Shown in pieces: positions 1 through 9,055 of a stretch of 64,000 bases of DNA; position 1 is the stretch's first letter, and the number at the start of each line of letters is the position of its first letter. The notes under the pieces are model-generated. The model saw only the letters and a program-made list of their open reading frames with translations, was not told the DNA's origin and searched no databases. Source of the stretch: UBA8199 sp035358715 (GTDB lineage: Bacteria; Verrucomicrobiota; Verrucomicrobiia; Limisphaerales; UBA8199); contig DAOPPX010000001.1 of the NCBI GenBank assembly GCA_035358715.1, forward strand, positions 310,001-374,000, in the 5' to 3' direction. Position numbers and translations under genes: made by a program.

Positions 1-471
1 CTCCAACCGCTCGAAGTTGTCCAGCAACTGGCGCAGGTCGGCCTGGACCCGGTTGTTGGATTGAGACCGAACGGCAGCGCGTTTGAGCCGGTTCAGGCAC
101 AGGTAATTGTTGGTGCCCTTGAGAACGGCACTCTCTTTGAATTCGGGGAATTGCGTCGAGCATCTCTCCAGATCCCGCTCGATCTGGGCCTGGAGATGTT
201 TCGTGGCGACGGCGATGACAAATCTCTGTTTGGGATGACTGCGCAGGAACAAGGCGATGGGGATGAGATAGGCCAGGGTCTTGCCGGTTCCCGTCGGTGC
301 CTCGATCAAAATCGATTGCCGCTGGTGAATGGCCTTGTTGAAAGTCAGCGCCATTTCGGCCTGGCTCCACCGGGCGCGCCCGCCGAATTCCGTGACGATT
401 CCTCCCCCTGGCCCGAAGAACCGTTCCAGTTCCGCAGATGTTTTCTGCTCGGCAGGAAGTGTGATTTTCAT
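1..471 (-). CDS. DinG/XPD-type ATP-dependent DNA helicase, N-terminal part (cut by window edge)
   Basis: The 157 codons present read as the start of a superfamily 2 DinG/Rad3-type helicase. A Walker A motif EAPTGTGKT lies near residues 57-65, after a Q-motif-like WSQAEMA stretch. It is followed by a VATKHLQAQ motif Ia and by KGTNNYLCLNRL, whose Cys fits the first Fe-S cluster ligand of DinG/XPD helicases. The rest of the protein lies beyond the left edge. The start is the ATG of MKITLP; the frame stays open upstream into the preceding gene, so an earlier alternative start is possible. DinG helicases unwind 5'-tailed duplexes, R-loops and D-loops. Here the gene follows a polA-like gene and a hypothetical gene at the end of the conjugative-element backbone, so a role in element DNA processing is an inference. 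Family assignment is firm; the exact subfamily is not. Confidence 0.85.
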   Translation of the reverse strand, partial: MKITLPAEQKTSAELERFFGPGGGIVTEFGGRARWSQAEMALTFNKAIHQRQSILIEAPTGTGKTLAYLIPIALFLRSHPKQRFVIAVATKHLQAQIERDLERCSTQFPEFKESAVLKGTNNYLCLNRLKRAAVRSQSNNRVQADLRQLLDNFERLE

Positions 472-542
472 TCGGGGCGGCAACTCGGGGTCGGCAGTCG
501 CGTGAACGCGTGCTGTTTTGACACAAGCCTGTTTGGCCGGGT

Positions 543-1061
543 TTATCCGCCTATTCCTCTTGGTTGAAGTCGTCCGAATGCGGTTGCGGTTCCTGGCGGT
601 GATAGGTCCTCGTGTTGACTGCCTTCCGGTGTCACTTTTCCTTTCTCCTTGAGGATTGCTTCCGGCCGGCTGGAGCCATCAGGAATCATCACCCTAGCCG
701 TTTCAGGCGGCGAACTCTCGTCTGCAGATGAGGCTGGAGCGCTTACTCTGGGTGCAGAGCCAACCGCCGTCGACGCCTGGCTCGGGGGGCTAGGCTTGGG
801 GCTGGCAAAATTGAGCAGGTGATCGAGAATGAGTTCGCGCAGCTCTTCCTCAGCTTTCTGGAGAGAAAGGCCGCGGCGGGTGGAAATGATTGCTGGGAGT
901 TGATCCAAAGGAATGTCCTTTATCTCCTCCCGCAGTATCATCTTCTCCAGGCGAGGGAAATCACCCGGGCTGCTGATTCGCGCCGTTGCCAATAGGATGC
1001 GCCTCTCGGCATCCGTTTGCGCCCCCTTGTAGAGCGCCAGGAGTTGGTCCAATTGGCTCAT
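543..1061 (-). CDS. Hypothetical protein with helical N-terminus and low-complexity tail
   Basis: A 172-residue protein of no recognised family. The N-terminal ~95 residues (MSQLDQLLALYKGAQ onward) look helical, with regular Leu/Ile spacing. The remainder is Pro/Ser/Ala/Glu-rich and probably disordered. I chose the ATG giving MSQLDQ; a TTG 13 codons upstream is also in frame. A -10-like TATAAT lies about 80 bases upstream on the same strand. Its stop codon overlaps the frame of the DinG-type helicase downstream, so the two may be co-transcribed. Nothing in the sequence shows a catalytic motif. Confidence 0.6.
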   Translation of the reverse strand: MSQLDQLLALYKGAQTDAERRILLATARISSPGDFPRLEKMILREEIKDIPLDQLPAIISTRRGLSLQKAEEELRELILDHLLNFASPKPSPPSQASTAVGSAPRVSAPASSADESSPPETARVMIPDGSSRPEAILKEKGKVTPEGSQHEDLSPPGTATAFGRLQPRGIGG

Positions 1062-1141
1062 GTTTTGTTTTCGATCCACGTCACTTTCGGTCCACGGCAA
1101 GGGCCGCCAAGGTTCTGGGCGGCGGACTGCCCCCCGTACAC

Positions 1142-1147
1142 ATTATA
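1142..1147 (-). promoter_or_regulatory. -10-like element, minus strand
   Basis: TATAAT followed by GTG, upstream of the hypothetical/dinG pair. No clear -35 was seen. It diverges from a plus-strand TATAAT about 120 bases away. Confidence 0.45.
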
Positions 1148-1267
1148 GATTCCTGGAGGGCTGGATTCGGGGGATCACATCGGAGCGTTGGTGCTTCCGG
1201 TTTGCGCATGTTCGGGGAGAGGCAACGGCGCCCACAACCTCGGCCTGCCATGCGCTGCAAACCGCCA

Positions 1268-1273
1268 TATAAT
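1268..1273 (+). promoter_or_regulatory. -10-like element with GGA discriminator, plus strand
   Basis: TATAATGGAG on the plus strand, 31 bases before the ATG of the following hypothetical gene. It matches the TATAAT-GGA pattern shared by most backbone genes of this element. Confidence 0.5.
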
Positions 1274-1304
1274 GGAGAATCCCGGTGTTGGGGTTACGAA
1301 GCTT

Positions 1305-1775
1305 ATGTTGGATGATTGTGTGTTTCCGGGGTGCGCGCCTGGTTTGCCGGTGCGGGGGCTTATCGGCAACAGGCTTCTCGCCCCCCAATTGAAGCGAATC
1401 GAGCACTTTTTCGATCGGCTGGCGAGCAGGTCCGCCAAAGAGGAAGGAATATTTCTGGATGACCCTCCAAATCCGGGCCTCTATGCAGTATGGGGTTGCA
1501 CGAGCGACGGGCAGGTCCTTGGCCTGCAACGCGTGGGCTCCTGCTGGCGCCTAACACTAGTCCCCATCCCGTCGAACCTGGTTCGCTTGCTGCACCTGCC
1601 CAGCGTCCTGGGGGCGCAGGGCAAATTGGCTTGGATTCAGATCGGGCCAGATCGCATCGACTGTGTCCGCCACGGCCAGCTTATCCCGGTCTGGGAAGCG
1701 GAGACTTCCGTTTCTTCGCAGCCGGAGCCCAAGCTGAACCGCCTAGCAAAACCACGTTCTCTTTTGTTCGATTAG
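1305..1775 (+). CDS. Hypothetical protein
   Basis: A 156-residue protein of unknown family. It has a mixed alpha/beta look, with a segment resembling a small beta-sheet domain (GLYAVWGCTSDGQVLGLQRV, then WRLTLVPIP). I saw no signal peptide, membrane segment or catalytic motif. The ATG was preferred over an in-frame ATG 33 bases upstream because that one lies inside the -10-like TATAAT. It runs convergently toward the polA-like gene, and only about 47 bases separate the two stop codons. An overlapping minus-strand frame exists, but the upstream promoter-like element supports this strand. Confidence 0.5.
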   Translation: MLDDCVFPGCAPGLPVRGLIGNRLLAPQLKRIEHFFDRLASRSAKEEGIFLDDPPNPGLYAVWGCTSDGQVLGLQRVGSCWRLTLVPIPSNLVRLLHLPSVLGAQGKLAWIQIGPDRIDCVRHGQLIPVWEAETSVSSQPEPKLNRLAKPRSLLFD

Positions 1776-1822
1776 AAGGCGAGCGGCCAGGTGCCCGTAA
1801 GCCAACAATCCGGAAATCGTGA

Positions 1823-4800
1823 TCAGGGTGTGACCCGATTCCAACTTTCGAGTCCCAGGTATTTGAGCCCCGGGATCTCAATGTCTGGCTGGTCAGGATG
1901 CGGCACGAGCTCGTTGACCTCCGCGCCGTTCCATTCGTAGGTGATCTTCATATCCACCCGCAGCTTGGGCCGCTGGTTCGAAGGAATGTCCAGCATCATG
2001 CGCGGGAGCAACTCCTTGGCGAGGCTCACCACGGACCAATGAACCAAATAGCGCTGGGCGTCGTGCAAAATGTCGATAAGCACGATCGGCACGTTCGGAT
2101 TGCGGCGGCGGAATTCCACCCAGTTGGCGCAGGCTTCCATGATGTAAACCGCCACCCCGTGCTGAATCTGCCAGTTGGAGGCTTCGCGCCGCATATCTTT
2201 CAGGGCGCGCAATAAATCGCTGTCCCAGCGGTTTTCCTGGTTGAGGATGATGCGGACCAGGGCCGGATCCAGGTAACGGCGGCGGAAACCAGCGGGACTG
2301 ACCTGGTAACCGAAAACGCCCCTGTGTGTGAAGTAGGTCTTTCCGGCAAGTCCGGTCTCCTGCGGGATCGCGCGATTCATCTGGCTTTCCAGATAGTCCC
2401 AGGCGACGCGGTAGAGGTTGCGGTAAGCGTTCTTGATCCGAGCAACGCTCTCGGCGGTGTGCGTGGCCGGCTTCTTCGCGCGGACGGCCTCCCGGTTAAG
2501 GCTGCGCGCCATGGCCTCGTTTCCGCGCTGGTAGGGGATGCCGAACGTGAAAGGCTTGGCCTCGTCCCGTTCTGCTTTGTGGTGCTTCTTGATTTCTGCG
2601 TCGCTCAGATGGCCGAGGCGTTCCGGGTCCTTCGCGCGAGCCAACGAGGCGTGCGGGTCTCCTTGAGGATCCTCCATAATCCGGATCATTTCGGGGTCGC
2701 CCGAGACCTGGGCCAAGCGCTGCACCTCGGCGGCCGAGTAGTCCAGCTCCACCATGAACCAGCCGCGCGGCGCCATCTCCAGCCCGCGGATGCTGTGTGG
2801 CGGAGCCTCGCCGGCAATCTTGGCCACGTAATCTTCCTCCCCTTTGGGGACCGCGCTCACGTTGGGCGAGGTGCGGAGCCGGTGCGTTTCCAAAGAACCC
2901 CAGTAGGTCGTATAAAGAATTGAGTGGTCCCGATTCACAGCCATGGAAATGGCCTTCTGGCGCTTGCCTACCAGTTCCGGCCCCGGCGTCTTCTTTGCGT
3001 CAACCTCGCCAGCGCCGAACAGTTCAAGCTGGTCTCGATTGGGATCGTCATCCTGCTCCAATGATTCCAGGTATTCCTTTACCCGGCTGGCGCCCCAGGG
3101 GCCGTCCATGCGGCAATAGTTGTTGGCCAGGGTGGCAAGCGAGCGGCAGTCGTTGAGTTTCTCGCAAAGTGGGTCGGCCGGCGCCAGCATCTCCAAAGTT
3201 TCCTGATTCGTGGATGCGGTAAGGACCGGATAGTTCCGTTCGGGGATTTCCAGAGGCATCGGGCACTCCACGCTGCCTAGGAGATTGCGCAACGCCGGGT
3301 CGTTAATGTCAAATGCCGCGCTGCCGTGCCGCTGGTGAATGAAATCCAGCAGCGCCTGAACTTTCTTCTGGTCCGCTTCCTCCAGCTTCGCGCCAGGCTT
3401 GAGCAAAGGCTCCTGGGTGGCCCGGAAGAGCGTTTCCTTAACGGCCCGGGCCCATTCCCGTACGGGCCTTTCTGTGGTGAACAGCGGGAAGAGTCCGATG
3501 CCCGTGGGTGGCTGGTTGAACAAGATCTGGCGCAACTGAGCCGCCGAGCCTGGGTTGACTTCAGAGGTCGTGACGCGCGTTTTGATGTATGCGACCGTTT
3601 CGGCCAGCAATTTCTCCAGGCGCGAATCGTACCACTCGATGTTCTCCTGGAGCCGGTCGAGGCTGAACGGGTGCCCGACCAGTTCCATCTCGATCAGCGC
3701 TCCCATTTGCTTGCGCTTCAGGTTGAAATAGGCGTTCTCCAGCGTCCAGCCCCTGGCGTAGGCGTCCGGTTCCCTGCGTTTCAGGTCTTGGTCCTGCTGT
3801 TTCAAATCCGCCAGCATTGCCGGAACCAGCTCGAAGGTGCGGCGTGCGTCTTTGCATCCATACGGCAGCCGGATTTCGGATGGCACCAGGCCGTAGCTGC
3901 CATCGGTGATTCCCCTGGCTTCCCGATAGCGTGCCAGCTCGGTTTTGTGGTCCTCTTTGCCGAGATAAACCCTGATGAGATCCCCCAGTCCCTGGGGCTG
4001 TCCCTCGTCGAGCACTTTGGCCAGATCGTAAGTGCAAAGGTGCAACTGGTCTCGCAGGTCAACGCCAAACAGGAGCATCTGGATTGCGTCCACTTTCAGC
4101 GCGTGCCCGACCACTTTGACTTCGGGTCGCTGGAGAAACTTCTTTAGAATACCCGCCAACTCGTCCTGGCTGCCCTGGAAGACCCAGCGCACGTCGTCGA
4201 TGTAAGCGCGGAAACTGTGCGAGGGGCTTGTCCATTGGCTGAAGGCAGTTTCATTAGGGAAGATATAGACTGCCCCTTTTTCGTCAGGGAGGTCATAAGG
4301 GTTGCGCAAAACCGGATCGTGGCGTCCCTCGTGGACGCGGATATTGAGCGTGCGGCTGCGGGTAGCCAGGATGATGTCCAGGATTCGGTAATCGGTCACG
4401 TCGTGGCCGACAAACTCGGTGTCGAGGCAAAACATCTCTTCGCGATCATCCTGAATTTCTTGCAGATGCCGTTGGAGATCGGCCGGATTGTCGATATAGA
4501 AGCATGGAGGTTCAGGGGCGCTTTCCGTGTTTTGGTTGAACCAATTCATCAACGGGCCGCGCAACGTCCGCTCCCAACTCTTGATCCACTCCGGTTTACC
4601 AAGCAGGTTTGCCGGCTGGGTCGCGCAGACCAGGCAGGTTTGATAATGGGCAAGCGGGATGAATTGTCCCTGCAATTCCGTGACGGTGGCGCTTTGGAGG
4701 TGCCTGGCCAAATGCGGGACGATATTGGCCCCGAAGCTGATGATAAGCCGCGGCTTCTGGTCGCGGATCAGCCTGTCGATGAATTGAAAGCCGTAACGCT

Positions 4801-5251
4801 CTTCCCCGGTGGTGACGCGTGTCTTGGGCGGCACATGCCAGGGCACCAGGCTCGCGTGCAGGCAACGGCTCCAGCTCAGGCCGATTTTCTGCAGGATGTG
4901 AGCGGCGAGCAGCGTAAAGGCCTCGCCGGTCATCACGCCCACGAACTCGCCGGGGCGTTTTTCCATCCTCCGCATCTCGGGAAAAGAGGGGTGATAGCCG
5001 ACGACCAGAACGCCATTCCAATCCTCCGGGCAGTGAAAGGGAAACCAGTACTCCTTCTCCGGCTCCTTCTTCTTGCCGCCCAGAGAGCCCTTGAGCTCCC
5101 GAAACGGCGCGCCCCCGTCGAGCAATTGGCGGTACAGCCTTTCGGGAAACGGCGCGGGCTCAGGCGCAAAAAGCCTGAGTTGATCATCTGCTCCGGCGGG
5201 TTCCAGCACAGAGCAAGCAACTGCATTCCCGTTTGACGGGTCATTGCGCAC
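1823..5251 (-). CDS. Family A DNA polymerase fused to N-terminal UDG-like and 3'-5' exonuclease domains
   Basis: A 1142-residue, three-part protein starting with GTG. Residues ~40-240 resemble the family 4/5 uracil-DNA glycosylase fold (GVLVVGYHPS; PRLIISFGANIVPHL; QPANLLGKPEWIKSW). The usual GEAPG and HPS catalytic motifs are altered to GYHPS and QPA, so glycosylase activity is doubtful. Residues ~270-490 form a DnaQ/RNase D-like exonuclease (FCLDTEF; VVGHALKVDAIQ; GCKDARRTFEL). The C-terminal half is a PolA-type polymerase with motif A VELDYSAAEVQRLA, motif B RDEAKPFTFGIPY and motif C LIDILHDAQ. In motif C the usual HDE is HDA. It lies 42 bases downstream of the VirB3-like gene, as the last gene of the virB4 transcription unit. 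It probably serves element or plasmid-form replication (inference). Confidence 0.88.
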   Translation of the reverse strand: MRNDPSNGNAVACSVLEPAGADDQLRLFAPEPAPFPERLYRQLLDGGAPFRELKGSLGGKKKEPEKEYWFPFHCPEDWNGVLVVGYHPSFPEMRRMEKRPGEFVGVMTGEAFTLLAAHILQKIGLSWSRCLHASLVPWHVPPKTRVTTGEERYGFQFIDRLIRDQKPRLIISFGANIVPHLARHLQSATVTELQGQFIPLAHYQTCLVCATQPANLLGKPEWIKSWERTLRGPLMNWFNQNTESAPEPPCFYIDNPADLQRHLQEIQDDREEMFCLDTEFVGHDVTDYRILDIILATRSRTLNIRVHEGRHDPVLRNPYDLPDEKGAVYIFPNETAFSQWTSPSHSFRAYIDDVRWVFQGSQDELAGILKKFLQRPEVKVVGHALKVDAIQMLLFGVDLRDQLHLCTYDLAKVLDEGQPQGLGDLIRVYLGKEDHKTELARYREARGITDGSYGLVPSEIRLPYGCKDARRTFELVPAMLADLKQQDQDLKRREPDAYARGWTLENAYFNLKRKQMGALIEMELVGHPFSLDRLQENIEWYDSRLEKLLAETVAYIKTRVTTSEVNPGSAAQLRQILFNQPPTGIGLFPLFTTERPVREWARAVKETLFRATQEPLLKPGAKLEEADQKKVQALLDFIHQRHGSAAFDINDPALRNLLGSVECPMPLEIPERNYPVLTASTNQETLEMLAPADPLCEKLNDCRSLATLANNYCRMDGPWGASRVKEYLESLEQDDDPNRDQLELFGAGEVDAKKTPGPELVGKRQKAISMAVNRDHSILYTTYWGSLETHRLRTSPNVSAVPKGEEDYVAKIAGEAPPHSIRGLEMAPRGWFMVELDYSAAEVQRLAQVSGDPEMIRIMEDPQGDPHASLARAKDPERLGHLSDAEIKKHHKAERDEAKPFTFGIPYQRGNEAMARSLNREAVRAKKPATHTAESVARIKNAYRNLYRVAWDYLESQMNRAIPQETGLAGKTYFTHRGVFGYQVSPAGFRRRYLDPALVRIILNQENRWDSDLLRALKDMRREASNWQIQHGVAVYIMEACANWVEFRRRNPNVPIVLIDILHDAQRYLVHWSVVSLAKELLPRMMLDIPSNQRPKLRVDMKITYEWNGAEVNELVPHPDQPDIEIPGLKYLGLESWNRVTP

Positions 5252-5293
5252 GGAAAAGTGTTTGGGGGAGATTTGCCTCTGCTTGAAGCCGCT

Positions 5294-5731
5294 TTAAGCC
5301 AAAAGGTCGGCTTCGCGGCGGGCTTGCCGGAGTCGGCGAACGTTGCTCTGAATCTGAGCGAGTTCGTCGGCAGCGAACGGCATGTCCGGATGCGCTGCCG
5401 CCTCGACTTCGCCTTGGTAAACCTCCCTGTACAGTAGAAAATGCGGCAGAGGGCGTTTGCCTGGGTGATAGAATTTCGGCCGTAGAAGCTGCGTCACCCA
5501 GTGCTGGATAAAACCAGGCGCCCGTCCGATTTTGACGATGATGAGGGTAAAGGCGAGCCCCACCAGCCAGAGCAGCATGTGCCAGGTGGGGAGGTCCACC
5601 GGCAGAAACGTGGACACGCCCAGCGGCACCAGAAATCCCAGAACTGTGATGACGAAGAGATCGAACACCTCCAGGTAATAGAGGAAGCGGAGCGGCGCGT
5701 TGATCTTGCGGTTGTAAGGGATGGTTCTCAC
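5294..5731 (-). CDS. VirB3/TraL-like type IV secretion inner-membrane protein
   Basis: A 145-residue protein with two adjacent hydrophobic segments in the first ~70 residues (FDLFVITVLGFLVPLGV and MLLWLVGLAFTLIIV), then a charged cytoplasmic tail. That size and topology fit VirB3/TraL, which partners VirB4 at the inner membrane. It starts 8 bases after the virB4 stop codon, and VirB3-VirB4 adjacency is the rule in conjugation systems. Sequence identity to named VirB3 is not obvious by eye, so the call rests on topology and neighbourhood. The ATG (MRTIPYNRKI) follows the virB4 stop immediately. Confidence 0.65.
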   Translation of the reverse strand: MRTIPYNRKINAPLRFLYYLEVFDLFVITVLGFLVPLGVSTFLPVDLPTWHMLLWLVGLAFTLIIVKIGRAPGFIQHWVTQLLRPKFYHPGKRPLPHFLLYREVYQGEVEAAAHPDMPFAADELAQIQSNVRRLRQARREADLLA

Positions 5732-5739
5732 GGCGGGTT

Positions 5740-8283
5740 CTACACCCTGACGCCTTTGGGATAGCGTTTGGCAAACTCGATGAGCGCGTCGGTGAGCGAC
5801 ATGCCCGAGCTGAGCAGCTTCTCAAATTCCAGTTTGTCCGCCGGTCGCGTGGTGGTGGTCGCGTAGAGCAGCGGCGGCATGGTCAATTCCAGGATCACGC
5901 GCCGTGTGCCCTGGGTGCGCTTCTGAATCATGTAACACTGGGAGTACTGGCCCGGCTCAGTGACGAGGCTGCGCAGGGCCAGCAGATCCCCCTCGTGCCC
6001 CTGGATGTAGCGCACCGTCTGCTCAGCCACATTGGCCGACAATTTGAAAAGGAAGAAGGTGCTGATGGAATCGCGGATGGCCTCGCTGTTCTTGAGAGAG
6101 CCCCATTCGGTGATCCCCTGGGAAATGAACATGAGGGCAATGCCGTACTTCCGGTAGGTGCGCGCCGCCTCCTCCAGGAATTGCGCGCAGACGGGCGAGG
6201 ACATGAGGTTCCAGCCTTCGTCGATGAAGAACATTTTGTCCTGCGCGGCAAACTCCCGCGTCATCGTCTGGGCGAACCGGATCGCGACCATCATCATGAT
6301 CGGCCCGACGTCGCGGTCGTCCTTGCGGCGCGTGAAATCAAACACCGTGAAGGGATTGCGCGCGGTGACCATGCTGTTGCCGTCGAAGAGATTCCCGTAG
6401 CTGCCCCCTTTGCACCAGATCCGCAGCCGGTTGCCGAGCGACTTGGCGTTCGCGGAGGTCTGATTGGCCAGGATCTTCTGCACATCGCTCAGGATCACTT
6501 CCTCGCCGCGGCCGACCTTGGCCTGATACGCTTGTCGGATGCATTCGGTCAACAGCATCCGGTCCTCCTTGGAGAGTTGGTCGCGGTCGTTCTCGATGAC
6601 CATGCGCTCCACCAGCAGTGCGTTCTGGATGATCTCCTCCTCGCCGGGGATGGTGCCCGGCGGCGCGTAGAGGAAGTTCATGCGGTTGCGCTCGCTGTCC
6701 AGGTCCATCGTCAGGTAATTGCCGCCCAGCACGTGGCAGAGCTTGTAATACGAGCCGCCGATGTCGATGCCGACACACCGCCCGCCGTTGGCCATTTTCT
6801 GCAAAAGGATAAGGTTCGTGGCCACGGATTTGCCCGAGCCGGACGAGCCCGCGATCATCAGATTATAGTTGTTGAGGGAAACCTGGTCATGGGGGTCAAA
6901 ATTGTACAGCGTCCCATACCGGGTGGTGAAGAGACACGCCGGCCGGGCTTCAGATCCGTCGGGCAGGTACAACGCCGGCAACAGCGTGGCCAGTTGGCTG
7001 GAGGAGTACGCGTGGTCCCGGTAACGGTCCTTGTCACCGAGATAGCCGGGCGTGGTCTTGATGAAGTAAGGGAAAATGGGCGTGGTCTCGTGGATCCAGG
7101 TCATCCCCTCGTTCTGTTGCCCAAATTGGCGTTGCTCCAGCACGAGGTTGTTGAGCATGTCCAGGTCGGTTGCCCAGAGATGAATGGAGTGCGACGCAAC
7201 CCAAGGCCGATCCCGGCCGGTGGCTAGTTCGTCAATCTCCGCTTCGATCTCCTCGAGTGTCCGACGAAGCTCCGGTTGCTTGCCTACGCGCCCAAGCACC
7301 TGCAGGCGGCGGTTCTTGAGCTTCCGCAACCGCTTGGTCGTATCGCTGCTGTGCGCTTCGACGCAAAAAGCCCCGGAAACAAAACCCGGCGCCAGCATCT
7401 GCGGCAGAAGCATGCCGAATTGCAACTGGCTTGGTGGTTCGTGCAGGAAGACGATGCGCCGGTAAAGTCCGTCCATCTGGAGCCAGCCCTGTTTCGGATT
7501 CACTTCGAGTTGGCTGTGAACGAAATAGGAGGTCGCCGGCCTGGGTTCGACCGGGTCGAAAGCCGGGAGTCGAGTTCCCAGTGCGTAAGACCTGGGGTTG
7601 TACCACCAATACAAAGTCTCAAGGATTTCATCCGAGGGCATGAGCGAGGTGTGAATCCCGGCCGCCTTCAAGACCGCCTGGGCCTGCTGGGTCTGTTTTG
7701 AAAGCAAGTTGACAGCGGTGTTCCACTCTTCCTCTGTCATGTTCGCTGCCTCTTCCATTGACAACTCGAACGTGTCGCGAAGAAAGTTCGAAATACGGTT
7801 GATCCAATGTTCCTTGGGGCTCAGCTTCCGATGCCGCTTGATTCTCTCCGAAAACTCGACGACCGGTTCGATGCCGATGAAGATGAAACACGAGTAGCGC
7901 CGGAGCTCGTTCGAGGCCGCTTTGTCCCGGTAATGCTGCCCGATGTCCCGTTTGAACTGCGCCAACAGCGGATTGCCTTGGGGCATCGTCAGCAGGTAGT
8001 CGTCCAGCAGTTCGTCGTACTGGTTGTGGCAGATCGTGAGGAATTGCAAGCGCGCCTCACCGTCACCCATGACCGCCATCTGGTTAAGCATGCTGCTGAA
8101 GTTGTTGTGCAACTCGTCGGCCTGTTCGCTGGAGGCGAACAGCGTGTCGGGGTACTGCACCCTGAGGCCCACGGCCAGCGACATGTCCTGCGCGACGATA
8201 ACGTGGTTGTCGATCCAGGCGATGGGAATCTCCTCATCGAGGCACACCCCGGATAACCGGTTCATCCGCTCGTACTGCAGCAT
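5740..8283 (-). CDS. virB4: VirB4/TraC-type conjugation ATPase
   Basis: An 847-residue ATPase that energises pilus assembly and substrate transfer in type IV secretion. A Walker A GSSGSGKS lies near residues 478-486, followed by the GGRCVGIDIGGSYYKL stretch typical of VirB4 proteins. The Walker B motif is KMFFIDEGWN near residue 685. The N-terminal half (residues ~10-400) matches the VirB4/TraC N-terminal domain by length and general pattern. The ATG follows a TATAAT hexamer by only 8 bases, so the mRNA is probably leaderless. It is the first gene of a unit that continues with the VirB3-like protein and the polymerase. It is separated from the other secretion genes by a 13-kb cargo block, which is unusual for virB clusters. 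Confidence 0.93.
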   Translation of the reverse strand: MLQYERMNRLSGVCLDEEIPIAWIDNHVIVAQDMSLAVGLRVQYPDTLFASSEQADELHNNFSSMLNQMAVMGDGEARLQFLTICHNQYDELLDDYLLTMPQGNPLLAQFKRDIGQHYRDKAASNELRRYSCFIFIGIEPVVEFSERIKRHRKLSPKEHWINRISNFLRDTFELSMEEAANMTEEEWNTAVNLLSKQTQQAQAVLKAAGIHTSLMPSDEILETLYWWYNPRSYALGTRLPAFDPVEPRPATSYFVHSQLEVNPKQGWLQMDGLYRRIVFLHEPPSQLQFGMLLPQMLAPGFVSGAFCVEAHSSDTTKRLRKLKNRRLQVLGRVGKQPELRRTLEEIEAEIDELATGRDRPWVASHSIHLWATDLDMLNNLVLEQRQFGQQNEGMTWIHETTPIFPYFIKTTPGYLGDKDRYRDHAYSSSQLATLLPALYLPDGSEARPACLFTTRYGTLYNFDPHDQVSLNNYNLMIAGSSGSGKSVATNLILLQKMANGGRCVGIDIGGSYYKLCHVLGGNYLTMDLDSERNRMNFLYAPPGTIPGEEEIIQNALLVERMVIENDRDQLSKEDRMLLTECIRQAYQAKVGRGEEVILSDVQKILANQTSANAKSLGNRLRIWCKGGSYGNLFDGNSMVTARNPFTVFDFTRRKDDRDVGPIMMMVAIRFAQTMTREFAAQDKMFFIDEGWNLMSSPVCAQFLEEAARTYRKYGIALMFISQGITEWGSLKNSEAIRDSISTFFLFKLSANVAEQTVRYIQGHEGDLLALRSLVTEPGQYSQCYMIQKRTQGTRRVILELTMPPLLYATTTTRPADKLEFEKLLSSGMSLTDALIEFAKRYPKGVRV

Positions 8284-8291
8284 ATCTCTCC

Positions 8292-8297
8292 ATTATA
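8292..8297 (-). promoter_or_regulatory. -10-like element of virB4, 8 bases from the start codon
   Basis: On the minus strand it reads GGGCCTATAATGGAGAGAT then ATG. A transcript would begin at or next to the ATG. No -35-like hexamer is found at the expected spacing. Confidence 0.65.
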
Positions 8298-8494
8298 GGC
8301 CCGCTCTTGCGATGACCAGGGCATCGGATGCTGGGTTTGACCGCTGCCTGGAGGAATTCGCTGTTCTTCATCCTGGCTTGGTCGTCCTCGGTTGATTCGC
8401 CCGCGCTGTCACGTGTTGTCACTGACGCCCGCCAGCGTCGTAACGCAGGCTGCGGGCAAGGCACTCTCGAACCCTCAAAGGAATCGACGGCATC

Positions 8495-8779
8495 TCAACG
8501 GTGCCGGCGTGCTCGTTCTGAGATGAACCGCCTCAGTTGCGGGTGTTCCGCAGGGTCGCCGCTGAAAACGGCCTCACCTGTCACGCTCACCGTAAAATGG
8601 CCCTGATCGATATTGATGTAGGCTTCCCTTCCTTGGCTGTGCCTGAGGTAAAAATCGACCCCACACCTTGACTCTGGTCCTTCCTGGAATTCCCAGTCGC
8701 GGGCTCGCGTCCCATTCAGGACGGCCAACATCCCAGCCAAGTTCAGCCCCGTCATCTTGGCTCGTTGCTTACGGCTCAT
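8495..8779 (-). CDS. Small hypothetical protein
   Basis: A 94-residue protein of no recognised family. It starts with a basic stretch (MSRKQRAKMTG) followed by a compact domain with alternating beta-like segments (REAYINIDQGHFTVSVTG). The ATG was chosen because the 63 residues upstream in the same frame are low-complexity and Arg/Pro-rich, as expected of non-coding GC-rich DNA. It lies between virB4 and the cargo block. About 210 bases without a gene separate it from virB4; those hold the virB4 promoter. Confidence 0.5.
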   Translation of the reverse strand: MSRKQRAKMTGLNLAGMLAVLNGTRARDWEFQEGPESRCGVDFYLRHSQGREAYINIDQGHFTVSVTGEAVFSGDPAEHPQLRRFISERARRHR

Positions 8780-9055
8780 GCTTTGCCTGTTTGGCCGTGA
8801 ACTCCTGTCCGCATCCGCTACGCAGGCCCTCACGCGCGTCCAGTTTAGCGCAGGCGCAGCCATGTCACCCTCGGCACGGCGTTGCCGTGGGTGACGGCGA
8901 CGATGAGTGATCTGGAGTCCGGGCGGGCTCGCAGGTGAACGTGCCGATGGGGTGCTGCTTTGGCTCATGATCTACAGGGCCTGAGAATGGGTATGTCCCT
9001 GATGGGAATGCGTGTCTACAAACGGGTAACGCCTGAGCTGTGCGCCGTTTGGAGA

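Noticed and set aside
4217..5236. Long plus-strand open frame of 339 codons
   Set aside because: It lies wholly opposite the DNA polymerase fusion, whose motifs are clear, and its translation is Arg/Leu-rich without domains.
5995..7227. Plus-strand open frame of 410 codons
   Set aside because: Antisense to virB4, with a His/Val/Arg-rich composition typical of mirror frames in GC-rich DNA.
8292..8299. GGAG after TATAAT read as a ribosome-binding site rather than a discriminator
   Set aside because: At other sites the same GGA follows the hexamer although the start codon is 27-60 bases away, so it belongs to the hexamer and not to the start codon.
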